Origin: an uncultured Eubacteriales bacterium
Lineage (GTDB): Bacteria; Bacillota; Clostridia; Lachnospirales; Lachnospiraceae
Direction: 5' to 3'
NCBI GenBank assembly: GCA_900542465.1
Contig: UQNS01000002.1
Coordinates: 186,001 to 250,000 of the forward strand
Length of the DNA: 64,000 nt
A program made the translations under genes and the position numbers. The notes beneath the pieces are model-generated. The model did no database searches, was not told the DNA's origin, and saw nothing but the letters and a program-made list of their open reading frames with translations. Of the stretch, positions 43,769 through 52,434 are shown piece after piece; within the stretch, counting starts at the first letter, position 1; each line of letters begins with the position of its first letter.

Positions 43769-46423
43769 TTATTTACCCTCAATGCTTGCTAAACTTTCTT
43801 TTACTTTTTCAAGCATTTGCTTATACTTTTCAAGTTTTGTCCGTTCCTCTTCAACTTTTTCAGCGGGTGCCTTAGATGTGAATCTTTCGTTAGAAAGCAT
43901 GCCTTCACAGCGCTTTACCTCACATTCAAGCTTAGCCATCTCGCCTTTAAGTCGTGTTATTTCTTCTTCGAAATTAATAAGATCTGAAATAGGTACATAA
44001 ATACCGGCGTTTTCTATGATGGCAGAAGCTGCATCTTTAGGAATGCCATTTTTATCTGTTTTTATAATAACTTCTTCAGCTCTGGCAAGAAGTTTAAAGA
44101 AGGACAAACCTTCCTCGAATATCCTGTAGATGTCATCGTTGTCAGCAACGACAAATACAGATATTTTTTTGCCGGGAGCTACATTTTTCTCCAGCCTGAT
44201 ATTTCTGACTGCTTTAACGGCGTCTTTAATATTAGCAGTGGCAGCTTCCTCTTTCGGGAAATTATAGTCTTCTCTGTATTCGGGCCATTCAGAAATAACT
44301 ATAGACTCTTCTTCTGACTGGATAGAGCAGAATATCTCCTCTGTAACGAATGGCATGAACGGATGAAGAAGTTTAAGGATCGTAATAAGAGACTTTTTCA
44401 GAGTCCATATTGCGGCATTTTTAGTTGTGTCGTTATCGTCGTAAAGACGGGATTTTACCATCTCTACGTACCAGTCGCAGAACTCATCCCAGGCAAATGC
44501 TGCGATCTTATCATATGCAATACCAAGCTCATATTTTTCCAGATTATCAGTAACATCAGCGGAGAGACGGTTAACGCCTGAAAGCATCCACTTATCAGCA
44601 TCAGTGAGATTATCCGGTGTTTCTGATGATGCAGGATAAAGATCGTCAGGGTCATTCATCATAATAAAACGTGCTGAATTCCAGATCTTATTGGCAAAAT
44701 TTCTGGCAGCTTCTACCCTAGAATCATAATAACGCATATCATTGCCGGGTGATGTATTGGAAATGAGAGAGGCTCTTAAAGCATCTGCTCCGTACTGTTC
44801 TATTACCTCAAGCGGATCGATGCCATTACCAAGCGATTTGCTCATTTTTATGCCATTAGAATCTCTTACCAGGCCATGGAATAAAACATCCTTGAAAGGA
44901 GCCTTGCCCATATGCTCATATCCGGAGAAGATCATACGTATAACCCAGAAAAAGATAATGTCATAACCTGTTACAAGTACTGAGGTAGGATAGAAATAAT
45001 CAAGTTCTTCCGTTTTATCAGGCCATCCGAGAGTGGAAAAAGGCCAGAGTGCAGATGAGAACCAGGTATCAAGCGTATCCTCTTCCTGCCGCACAGGTCC
45101 GCCACATTTAGGACAGGTATCGACATTTTCTTCAGAAACTTCTATATGTCCGCATCTGTCACAATAATAAACAGGTATTCTGTGTCCCCACCATAACTGT
45201 CTGGAGATACACCAGTCGCGTATATTATCAGTCCAATGATAATATGTCTTGTCGATCGAATCGGGAATAAGACGGATATCGCCGGCCTTAACGGCATTTA
45301 CCGCAGGTTTTATAAGCTCAGACATTTTAACGAACCATTGAGCTTTCAGCATAGGTTCAATAGTTGTGCCGCATCTGTCATGGGTACCGACACTGTGATC
45401 ATGGTCTTCAATTTTTACGAGGAGACCTTCTGCATCAAGATCTTTAAGTATCTCTTTTCTGGCTTCATATCGGTCCATTCCCGCATATTTACCACAGAGT
45501 TCATTCATAGTGGCATCATTGTTCATTACGTTGATCTGAGGAAGATCATGTCTTTCTCCGACCATGAAATCATTAGGATCATGAGCTGGGGTGATCTTTA
45601 CAACACCGGTACCAAATTCCATATCAACATATTGGTCAGCAATAACTGGAATCTCCCTTCCGGTAAGAGGAAGGACAAGCATTTTACCAACAAGATCAGA
45701 GTATCTTTCGTCATCAGGATTAACTGCAACTGCAGTGTCTCCAAGGAGAGTTTCAGGACGTGTAGTGGCTATCTGGACTACCCTGCTCTCTTCTCCAACG
45801 ACAGGATAGTTTATGTGATAGAATTTTCCGGCCTGTTCTTCGTGTTCAACTTCGGCATCAGAAATAGAGGTCTTACATACAGGACACCAGTTGATGATCT
45901 TATCGCCTCTGTAAATAAGACCTTTGTTATATAATCGGACAAATGCAGCGAGTACAGCCTTGGAAAGTCCTTCATCCATAGTGAAGCGTTCACGCTCCCA
46001 ATCACAGGATGAGCCTATTTTTTTCAGCTGGGAAATAATAGTTCCTCCGTACACCGCTTTCCATTCCCAGGTCCTTTTAAGGAAGGCTTCACGGCCGATC
46101 TCATGCTTGTCAAAGCCTTCTTCTTTTAAGGCATTAGTAACCTTGACTTCGGTAGAAATACTGGCATGATCTGTTCCCGGTATCCATAAGGCTTCAAACC
46201 CTTTCATTCTTTTATAACGTATGAGGATATCCTGCATAGTATTATCGAGGGCATGTCCCATGTGGAGCTTACCGGTTATGTTAGGCGGCGGCATAACGAT
46301 CGTAAAAGGCTTCTTTGAAGGATCCACTTGAGCGTGAAAATATCCGTTATTAAGCCACTTTTCATATAAACGTCCTTCTATATCCGAAGGTGAATAATTC
46401 TTTTCCAAAGTTTTATACCTCAT
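43769..46423 (-). CDS. valS: Valyl-tRNA synthetase
   Basis: ValRS (884 aa), with HIGH motif PPNITGKLHMGHAL, editing (CP1) domain with GTGVVKITPAHDPND, KMSKS motif NGIKMSKSLGNG, an anticodon-binding domain and a C-terminal coiled coil (about 815-880) typical of ValRS. The gene has no T-box in its own 5' side; the upstream Gfo/Idh gene ends 2 bases before its start, so regulation would act further upstream. Confidence 0.98.
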   Translation of the reverse strand: MRYKTLEKNYSPSDIEGRLYEKWLNNGYFHAQVDPSKKPFTIVMPPPNITGKLHMGHALDNTMQDILIRYKRMKGFEALWIPGTDHASISTEVKVTNALKEEGFDKHEIGREAFLKRTWEWKAVYGGTIISQLKKIGSSCDWERERFTMDEGLSKAVLAAFVRLYNKGLIYRGDKIINWCPVCKTSISDAEVEHEEQAGKFYHINYPVVGEESRVVQIATTRPETLLGDTAVAVNPDDERYSDLVGKMLVLPLTGREIPVIADQYVDMEFGTGVVKITPAHDPNDFMVGERHDLPQINVMNNDATMNELCGKYAGMDRYEARKEILKDLDAEGLLVKIEDHDHSVGTHDRCGTTIEPMLKAQWFVKMSELIKPAVNAVKAGDIRLIPDSIDKTYYHWTDNIRDWCISRQLWWGHRIPVYYCDRCGHIEVSEENVDTCPKCGGPVRQEEDTLDTWFSSALWPFSTLGWPDKTEELDYFYPTSVLVTGYDIIFFWVIRMIFSGYEHMGKAPFKDVLFHGLVRDSNGIKMSKSLGNGIDPLEVIEQYGADALRASLISNTSPGNDMRYYDSRVEAARNFANKIWNSARFIMMNDPDDLYPASSETPDNLTDADKWMLSGVNRLSADVTDNLEKYELGIAYDKIAAFAWDEFCDWYVEMVKSRLYDDNDTTKNAAIWTLKKSLITILKLLHPFMPFVTEEIFCSIQSEEESIVISEWPEYREDYNFPKEEAATANIKDAVKAVRNIRLEKNVAPGKKISVFVVADNDDIYRIFEEGLSFFKLLARAEEVIIKTDKNGIPKDAASAIIENAGIYVPISDLINFEEEITRLKGEMAKLECEVKRCEGMLSNERFTSKAPAEKVEEERTKLEKYKQMLEKVKESLASIEGK

Positions 46424-46425
46424 TT

Positions 46426-47397
46426 TCAGTTTCTTGTATTTTCAAATTTATTTTTAATTTCAATTGCACGTGTCAATACTTCTATTGACATTTCAGGTGT
46501 GTATACGGATGCATGGGTCTTGCCCCAGGCGATATATCTTTCAACCTCGCGGATCTCATGTTCAAGGCTTGAGAATTCATGATTAAAGGTGAAGGTCTCG
46601 GTTTGTCCGTCAGAAGTCTTCAGAATAAAACTATTGGTCTGAACAAAATCTTCAATATAGATAGCGCCCTCTGTCCCGACAATAGCAGCTCTTCTTTCCA
46701 TTTTTAATCCGATGGAATTAGTGACAAGAGCATGCTGCCCGCCAGGATATTTGAAATGTATAATGTTAAAATCGTCAGTTCTGGACTCATTGAAGGAAAT
46801 ATCCAGAGTATAGTCATCAGAAAGAGACCCCATGATCATGTATATGAGTGAAAGATTATACATCCCGACCTCATAAAGAGCACCCCCTCCCAGATCTTGA
46901 GAAAGGTACCTGGTGCTCCTGTTGGCAGGAGGAATAACACCATATTCAGTTCTTACATAAGAGACTTTGCCGATCACGCCTCCACGTATAATTTCCTGTA
47001 CTTTTAAAAGTCCCGGAAGAAAATGTATCCAGGCTGATTCAAGTAAGAACAGGTTCTTTTCTCTGGCAAGATCATACAGTTCCTTGGCTTGAGCAGGATT
47101 AATTGTGATAGGACATTCAACCACAACTGGTTTGCCGTGAAGAAGTGCGGATCTGACATTTTCATAGTGATAACTGTTGGGTGTTGCGATATATACGACT
47201 TCTACTTCATCGACATCAAGAACTTCTTCGTAAGAGCCAAAATATTCCGGAATATCAAATTCTCTGGCGAAATCCCTGGCACGGCTCTCGGTTTGTGATC
47301 CAACAGCTATTATAGAATCCCCTTCTCTTTTCATTTCACAGATAGTTGACGCAAATTTCCATGAAAGACGGCCGGTTGATAAAATACCCCACCTCAT
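46426..47397 (-). CDS. Gfo/Idh/MocA-family oxidoreductase
   Basis: A 323-aa NAD(P)-dependent oxidoreductase. The Rossmann motif is GILSTGRLS at the start, followed by IATPNSYHYENVRSALLHGKPV. The usual EKP motif, whose Lys takes part in catalysis, reads ECP here (VVVECPITIN, Cys95). The C-terminal alpha/beta domain contains the sugar-binding face (GGGALYEVGMY). Substrate unknown; sugar or inositol derivatives are typical. It lies two bases upstream of valS and may only be a passenger in that transcript. Confidence 0.85.
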   Translation of the reverse strand: MRWGILSTGRLSWKFASTICEMKREGDSIIAVGSQTESRARDFAREFDIPEYFGSYEEVLDVDEVEVVYIATPNSYHYENVRSALLHGKPVVVECPITINPAQAKELYDLAREKNLFLLESAWIHFLPGLLKVQEIIRGGVIGKVSYVRTEYGVIPPANRSTRYLSQDLGGGALYEVGMYNLSLIYMIMGSLSDDYTLDISFNESRTDDFNIIHFKYPGGQHALVTNSIGLKMERRAAIVGTEGAIYIEDFVQTNSFILKTSDGQTETFTFNHEFSSLEHEIREVERYIAWGKTHASVYTPEMSIEVLTRAIEIKNKFENTRN

Positions 47398-47454
47398 TAT
47401 GCATATCTCCTTGTTTAATTATTTGACAAATACAGTAAGTTTTCATTCTAGATC

Positions 47455-47946
47455 CTAGCAGGATAAAAATCCATCCATTTCGTTACTTATCTGCTCAAAA
47501 CTGCGATCCATAGCTACTGCCATCTCACCATAGAGAAGTTTTCTTGCTGTAGCTAAAACACGATTATCCATGGATTTCATCTTACGCAATTCTTTTGCCC
47601 TGGCATTTTTTGTACTGTATAAAAATCTTATAAGATGCAGAAGCAGGTCAGCATCCTGTGATTTTATACAGTTATCATAATCATTAAAGCTTAATTTCTG
47701 CGACAGGATCTCATCATCCTGACAATTTTTTGCACGTTCGATCAGGTTATCGCATTCATCTTTACTCATAATTTCACGCATAGGAACTTTATTTTCGACA
47801 GGCGAATAAATAAGACCTCTATCATCAAAGACAGGCTGTAAAAAATAGTACTCGCCGGTTACGCCAGTAATTGGAGGTGTATCAATGGCTTCAACTTTAC
47901 ATACACCTATTATTCCGTACATAACTTTATCATCAACTGCGAACAT
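47455..47946 (-). CDS. CarD-family transcriptional regulator
   Basis: A 163-aa CarD/CdnL-like protein. The N-terminal RNA-polymerase interacting Tudor-like domain (about 1-60) begins MFAVDDKVMYGIIGVCKV and contains YYFLQPVFDDRGLIYSPVE. The C-terminal helical part (about 75-160) would contact promoter DNA. Such proteins stabilise open complexes at promoters, often rRNA, in mycobacteria and clostridia. It stands upstream of the Gfo/Idh gene on the same strand with a 57-base gap. Confidence 0.88.
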   Translation of the reverse strand: MFAVDDKVMYGIIGVCKVEAIDTPPITGVTGEYYFLQPVFDDRGLIYSPVENKVPMREIMSKDECDNLIERAKNCQDDEILSQKLSFNDYDNCIKSQDADLLLHLIRFLYSTKNARAKELRKMKSMDNRVLATARKLLYGEMAVAMDRSFEQISNEMDGFLSC

Positions 47947-48032
47947 TTAGCGTTTTTCTCCTTTCATTTATTTGTATCAGCTGAGCACACTTTGATTAAA
48001 AGTATAGACTATTTAAAATAAAAAATCAAAAG

Positions 48033-48067
48033 AAAACCGCCATATCTCTGGAGATATGACGGTTTTT
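48033..48067 (-). terminator. Terminator of HPr-like gene
   Basis: AAAACCGCCATATCTC and GAGATATGACGGTTTT pair over 16 positions with one mismatch; on the minus strand it follows the HPr-like stop. Confidence 0.8.
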
Positions 48068-48089
48068 CAATATAGTGATATTAGACAGA

Positions 48090-48338
48090 TCAAGGGCAAA
48101 GAAATTTAGCTATTCCCTCCATAGCCACTTCATGGTCATCTCCTTCAACGTTGACATCGACGAGCATTCCTTTTTTAAGGCCAAAAGCCATGACACCAAG
48201 GAGTGATTTAGCGTTGATGTTCTTGCCTTCGCTTTCAAGAGCAATATGGCTGTTGAAGCGGCAGGCTGTTTCAACAAGCTCAGCTACCGGATTCTTGTAT
48301 GCTCTCTCAATATCTGTAATTTCAATTGTTTTTTTCAT
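48090..48338 (-). CDS. HPr-like protein lacking the phosphorylated His (Crh-like)
   Basis: An 82-aa HPr-fold protein. Compared with Bacillus HPr the active-site stretch GIHARPA reads RAYKNPV: His15 is replaced by Tyr14 and Arg17 by Asn16. The regulatory Ser46 region is kept (KSLLGVMAFG, Ser45). Loss of His but retention of Ser is the pattern of Crh, which regulates CcpA without carrying phosphate to sugar transporters. AAGGTGG at 48344-48350 favours ATG 48338 over GTG 48347. Monocistronic. Confidence 0.85.
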   Translation of the reverse strand: MKKTIEITDIERAYKNPVAELVETACRFNSHIALESEGKNINAKSLLGVMAFGLKKGMLVDVNVEGDDHEVAMEGIAKFLCP

Positions 48339-48463
48339 TTTATCCACCTTTTATAGTCGATCCTTTTTAGAATCATTTTTTAACTATATACAGTATTAAT
48401 GAAAGAAAGTCAATTGAAATAGTAGTATGGACCTGGTCGTTTTATGAATGGAAACATGCATAC

Positions 48464-49363
48464 CTACATGATTATAGTTTTTCTATCGTAACGGTATTCA
48501 TAAACATGGTCGGATAAAACTTCATCCGTTGCTACTTCGCTTTCGTTGATATCTTTTACCATACAGGATAAATTGTCTTTATCAGGGAATTCATTCTTAG
48601 GAATTAAAATTACTTCATGAACAGAAGAAGGTAGAATATACAGATCACTGCCAATACTTGAGGCAAAGTCATATAACAGATTCTCGTAGAGGATGCATGC
48701 AGCACCATTGAACTGAGATTCATTAGTTAATACATACATAGGATTTTCGGCTAATGGTATGTCGTCACATATTGAAGCCTCCTGTTTACTTGTGCTTATT
48801 TCACCTATTATGTCATTTATAGGTCTGATCTGAGACCTTAAGAGCCTGGGAGTATTTTCAGATGCGGCAAGAGCCAGGTCACTATCGCTGATATTCCACA
48901 TCTTCAGATGTTTATTGTATATAAGAGCCGTAGCACATCTGTCTTCGAACCTGGCAACGATACAATAGTAAACGATAGCGAGATCCAGAATGGTCTCGTG
49001 AGGGATCTCTTTAAGGAGTTTTTGATTTTTTTCTTTATTTATTATCTTATAGACTATCTTATCTTTGATCTTTTCGAAACTGGAAAAATTATCATGATCC
49101 AGTTCGAGAGAATCTTTGCTGCGATAATACTTGCTTAAGATGTCGGTCATTATCTCATCGATACTTGTGCCTTTGAGATAGCAATCATAATAATCGTTAA
49201 GATAAATGGCGGGAGCGACATTATGGTCCTTTTCCAATATAACAAGGCCGTCCAGTTCTTTATCATTGTTTTTGATTATGTGATTGATATAAGTTATTCC
49301 GCCTTTACCTGCAGCTTTTTCTGCGCGCGAACGTATGTACTCAATAAAATCAATATAAGTCAT
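48464..49363 (-). CDS. DUF5688-type protein
   Basis: A 299-aa soluble protein, no signal peptide or membrane segment. Its start (MTYIDFIEYI) and features such as NHNVAPAIYLNDYYD and NPMYVLTNESQFNGAACILY resemble the DUF5688 family, which is common in Lachnospiraceae. The family call is from memory and was not searched. It is a monocistronic gene between the HPr-like gene and pepD. No function is known for the family. Confidence 0.6.
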   Translation of the reverse strand: MTYIDFIEYIRSRAEKAAGKGGITYINHIIKNNDKELDGLVILEKDHNVAPAIYLNDYYDCYLKGTSIDEIMTDILSKYYRSKDSLELDHDNFSSFEKIKDKIVYKIINKEKNQKLLKEIPHETILDLAIVYYCIVARFEDRCATALIYNKHLKMWNISDSDLALAASENTPRLLRSQIRPINDIIGEISTSKQEASICDDIPLAENPMYVLTNESQFNGAACILYENLLYDFASSIGSDLYILPSSVHEVILIPKNEFPDKDNLSCMVKDINESEVATDEVLSDHVYEYRYDRKTIIM

Positions 49364-49520
49364 ATAAATCTCCTATTAATCAATAAAAAAGTTTTTAGTT
49401 GCCAGTTGTGGGAATATAAGAAAATAAAGAAAAAAAGACCAAGTCCATTTTGATCGGAACCTAGTCTATATATTAATAAAATAAAATATGCGTGTCAAGA
49501 AATACCCACCAGGGGGATAC

Positions 49521-50987
49521 TTAATCATTTGTTTTTGCCAGCCGGGCAAGTATATTGACAAGAATAGTCCAGTAATCAGATAAGGATGAAATGGACATTT
49601 TTTCATTAGGGGTATGTATATCATCGGCCTGAGGACCAAATGAAACGCAGTCAAGATCCGGCATTTTAGATAAGAATATGCCGCATTCAACACCAGCGTG
49701 TATTACCTCTGTTTTTGCTGCTCTTCCGGTTACATTTTGATACTCATCGATAAGCAGGCTTCTAAGCATAGAATCAGGTCGGTATTCCCATGCGCCATAC
49801 ACACCCGAAACGGATGAAGCGGCTCCATAATGCTCAGCGATATTTTTAAGCTTCATAATAAGAAAGTCTTTCTGGCAATCTATATTACTCCTTACAGAAT
49901 ATGTAAATTCGACTGAGTCAGAGCAGGTCCGCATAACACCCAGATTCAGGGAGGTTTCGACCATGCCGTTTACATCATCGGACATTCTTATGATCCCGTT
50001 TGGCAAATTAGTCAGAAGATCGATCATGGCGCTACTGTCCGCAGCATCCATGGAAAAGTCAGCATCAGATTTTACTTCAGTTATCCTGATCGACATAAGA
50101 GGATCAGTAGTTTTATATATGTATCGGATATCATCCGAAGTTTTTTTGATCAAAGACTTAAGGTCCGGCAGGTCCGGATACGTGTGTGTGTAAAACACGG
50201 CGTTAGCTTTGACAGCTATGGCATTATCCTTTTCGCCTCCATTTACAGAAAAAAGATTTATTTTAAAACCGCTCTCTTTAAGAGTAAATAATATACGTCC
50301 CAATATATGGCACGCATTAGCACTCTGCCTGTGTATCTCGACACCGGAGTGGCCACCGGAAAGTCCGGAAATATTAATGCTATATGCCTTTCCGCCAGCC
50401 TGTTCTTTTTTAAAAGGACGACTTATAGTACACGTTGCGCCGCCTGCACATCCTGCATAAAATATGCCATCTTCTTCGGAATCTATATTAAGAAAATATT
50501 TACCTTTAAGCGGACTGGTATCAATGGCTGCTGCCCCTAGCATTCCTATTTCCTCATCGACAGTGAAAACAGCCTCTATTGGAGGATGTGATAATGAATC
50601 ATCATCCAGAACAGCCAATGCAAAAGCAAGAGCTATGCCGTCGTCTGCGCCCAGGGTCGTTCTGTCAGCGCGTATAAAATCACCATCTCTGACCAAAGCA
50701 ACAGGTTCAGTCAGAAAATCTATTCTATGACCATCCTCAGCAAGAGTGACCATATCCATATGCCCCTGGATTATTACGGGGTTGGAATTAACGTTATCAG
50801 ATGAAGCATCTTTAAACATAATAACATTAAGATACCTGTCCTGAATATATCTGAGTCCGCGTTCCTCGGCAAAACGAACCAGATAATTGCTGATCTGATC
50901 CAAGTTTCCTGATCCATGAGGGATAGCTGCTATCTCACCAAAAAATTTATATACTTTTTCGGGCTTCAATCCTTCGAGTGCATTCAT
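49521..50987 (-). CDS. pepD: Aminoacyl-histidine dipeptidase (PepD, M20C)
   Basis: A 488-aa M20-family di-zinc peptidase that hydrolyses Xaa-His and other dipeptides. Metal ligands are in GHMDMV, TTLGADDGIAL and the acidic catalytic EEIGMLGA. The lid domain contains SGLSGGHSGVEIHRQ. The C-terminal IHAGVECGIF and FGPQADDIHTPNE close the catalytic site. Transcribed alone, divergent from rpsT. Confidence 0.93.
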   Translation of the reverse strand: MNALEGLKPEKVYKFFGEIAAIPHGSGNLDQISNYLVRFAEERGLRYIQDRYLNVIMFKDASSDNVNSNPVIIQGHMDMVTLAEDGHRIDFLTEPVALVRDGDFIRADRTTLGADDGIALAFALAVLDDDSLSHPPIEAVFTVDEEIGMLGAAAIDTSPLKGKYFLNIDSEEDGIFYAGCAGGATCTISRPFKKEQAGGKAYSINISGLSGGHSGVEIHRQSANACHILGRILFTLKESGFKINLFSVNGGEKDNAIAVKANAVFYTHTYPDLPDLKSLIKKTSDDIRYIYKTTDPLMSIRITEVKSDADFSMDAADSSAMIDLLTNLPNGIIRMSDDVNGMVETSLNLGVMRTCSDSVEFTYSVRSNIDCQKDFLIMKLKNIAEHYGAASSVSGVYGAWEYRPDSMLRSLLIDEYQNVTGRAAKTEVIHAGVECGIFLSKMPDLDCVSFGPQADDIHTPNEKMSISSLSDYWTILVNILARLAKTND

Positions 50988-51032
50988 ATTTTAAACCTCC
51001 ATACTTACTTATGTGATTTTATATTATTTTGG

Positions 51033-51061
51033 TTGACATTTCCACAGCCACTATATAAAAT
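51033..51061 (+). promoter_or_regulatory. Candidate promoter of rpsT
   Basis: TTGACA (51033-51038), 17 bases, TAAAAT (51056-51061). The predicted leader is about 68 bases and ends in AGGAGGTG (51121-51128). Confidence 0.6.
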
Positions 51062-51135
51062 ATGTTGGTATGTTTATTAATGTCCGCCCGGTATATTAAA
51101 CATGGTTATCTTAAGGGAGAAGGAGGTGTTTTACA

Positions 51136-51399
51136 ATGGCAAACATTAAATCATCAAAGAAGAGAATTCGTACTAATGATGCAAGAGCTGAAAGAAATAA
51201 AGCTTTCAAGAGCAGTGTTAAGACTGAGATCAAAAAAGTAGATGCAGCTATCGCAGCAGCTGATAAGGCAGCGGCACAGGCAGCATTGACACCAGCTGTC
51301 AGCTTACTTCAGAAGGCAGTTAACAAGGGCATTTTCCATAAGAATGCTGTAGCAAGAAAGGTCTCAAGACTTACAAAGGCTGTTAACGGTCTTGCATAA
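51136..51399 (+). CDS. rpsT: Ribosomal protein S20
   Basis: Helical, Lys-rich 87-aa protein of the 30S subunit. It begins MANIKSSKKRIRTN and has ERNKAFKSSVKTEIKK, as usual. A strong Shine-Dalgarno AGGAGGTG precedes the ATG. It is monocistronic and convergent with the surface-acylation operon, whose last gene shares its terminator. rpsT is normally next to holA in Firmicutes; here a five-gene cassette separates them. Confidence 0.98.
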   Translation: MANIKSSKKRIRTNDARAERNKAFKSSVKTEIKKVDAAIAAADKAAAQAALTPAVSLLQKAVNKGIFHKNAVARKVSRLTKAVNGLA

Positions 51400-51415
51400 T
51401 CTTAGTTAAATCAAT

Positions 51416-51452
51416 AAAACCCCATGTGTCCGTGACGCATGGGGATTTTTTT
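51416..51452. terminator. Bidirectional terminator between rpsT and the acylation operon
   Basis: ACCCCATG-type stem: AAAACCCCATG and CATGGGGATTTTTTT pair over 8 clean bases plus the A/T tracts. It ends rpsT on the plus strand and the SGNH gene on the minus strand. Confidence 0.88.
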
Positions 51453-51456
51453 CATA

Positions 51457-52422
51457 TCAGTTTAAGGGCTGTTTTACCTTTTTTGTAAATTTTTTCAACG
51501 AATCGTTCCATGATCTGTATTCAGGATCATTTCTCTTATCACTGAATAATTTCAGATCATTTATATATTTTCCAATATATTTTGTCACCTTAACTGCACC
51601 ATAATAATTCAGGTGGTCTCCCTTATCTCTGGTATCATTATTCCAGTCTATAGGGATCTCTTTTCTCAAAGTGTTCAGATCCAGATATCCTATATCGTAT
51701 TCTTTTGCAATTTTTTCAATAGTATTATGTTTTTTATAATTCCAGTTTTTAGTACTTGGAGTAGAAACAAGGATCAATTTTGTATTATTCTTCTTGCAAA
51801 AGCTTATGATTTTTTTCAGATAGGCCATGTTTTTATCGGTCATTACCGCCATCTGGTCAGTAGGAGTCATGTAACCCGCTGTAGATGCAGGATTTTTCGT
51901 AGTATTATGGATATATCCTTTAGCATCTTCCGTATAGGTGTATTTCTTCTTCAGTGACCAGTCGTTTTTCTGCAGGGCCTTCCACCTGTCATGATATTTG
52001 AATATCGGAAAGAATTCAGAGAGTTTATTATTAAACTCATCTTCAAAATAAACTCTCCTGAAAAGTGCATTTGTTTCAAGGAAAACCAGTTTCGGTTTTT
52101 GATGCTGAAAAGCCTTTTGAAGAAAGAAGTCTGTATAGTATAGCTTCTGACTTGGTGTTCCGCATACATATGAAGTTATCCCGTATTCCTTCCATATCTT
52201 CATAGGAATAAAGGAGGTATAGCTTTCACTGTCACCTAAAAACAATGTGTCGATCGTATTTTCTTTTTCATTTAAGATCGCATTGGCACTTTGGTCATCG
52301 AGACCGGCTCCCCTTGTATTATCTTTAGGTACGAATAAAAAAGATAAAGCTGTCAGTATGCAGACAAATACACCAATGAATGCTAAACTTTTTCCGATAT
52401 TAATAAAAATTCTTTTTTTCAT
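51457..52422 (-). CDS. Membrane-anchored SGNH-like protein of the acylation operon (DltD/AlgX-like position)
   Basis: A 321-aa protein with one N-terminal membrane helix (about 11-33) and an extracytoplasmic domain. GDS in TLFLGDSESY (65-67, numbering with two extra N-terminal residues) fits SGNH block I, and DHLNYYG (Asp271, His272) fits block V, so it may be a serine acyl-hydrolase or acyltransferase. DltD plays this role beside DltB. GGAG at 52431-52434 favours ATG 52422 over 52428. It lies 12 bases after the MBOAT stop in the minus-strand operon. Confidence 0.65.
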   Translation of the reverse strand: MKKRIFINIGKSLAFIGVFVCILTALSFLFVPKDNTRGAGLDDQSANAILNEKENTIDTLFLGDSESYTSFIPMKIWKEYGITSYVCGTPSQKLYYTDFFLQKAFQHQKPKLVFLETNALFRRVYFEDEFNNKLSEFFPIFKYHDRWKALQKNDWSLKKKYTYTEDAKGYIHNTTKNPASTAGYMTPTDQMAVMTDKNMAYLKKIISFCKKNNTKLILVSTPSTKNWNYKKHNTIEKIAKEYDIGYLDLNTLRKEIPIDWNNDTRDKGDHLNYYGAVKVTKYIGKYINDLKLFSDKRNDPEYRSWNDSLKKFTKKVKQPLN

Positions 52423-52434
52423 ATCCATCTCTCC

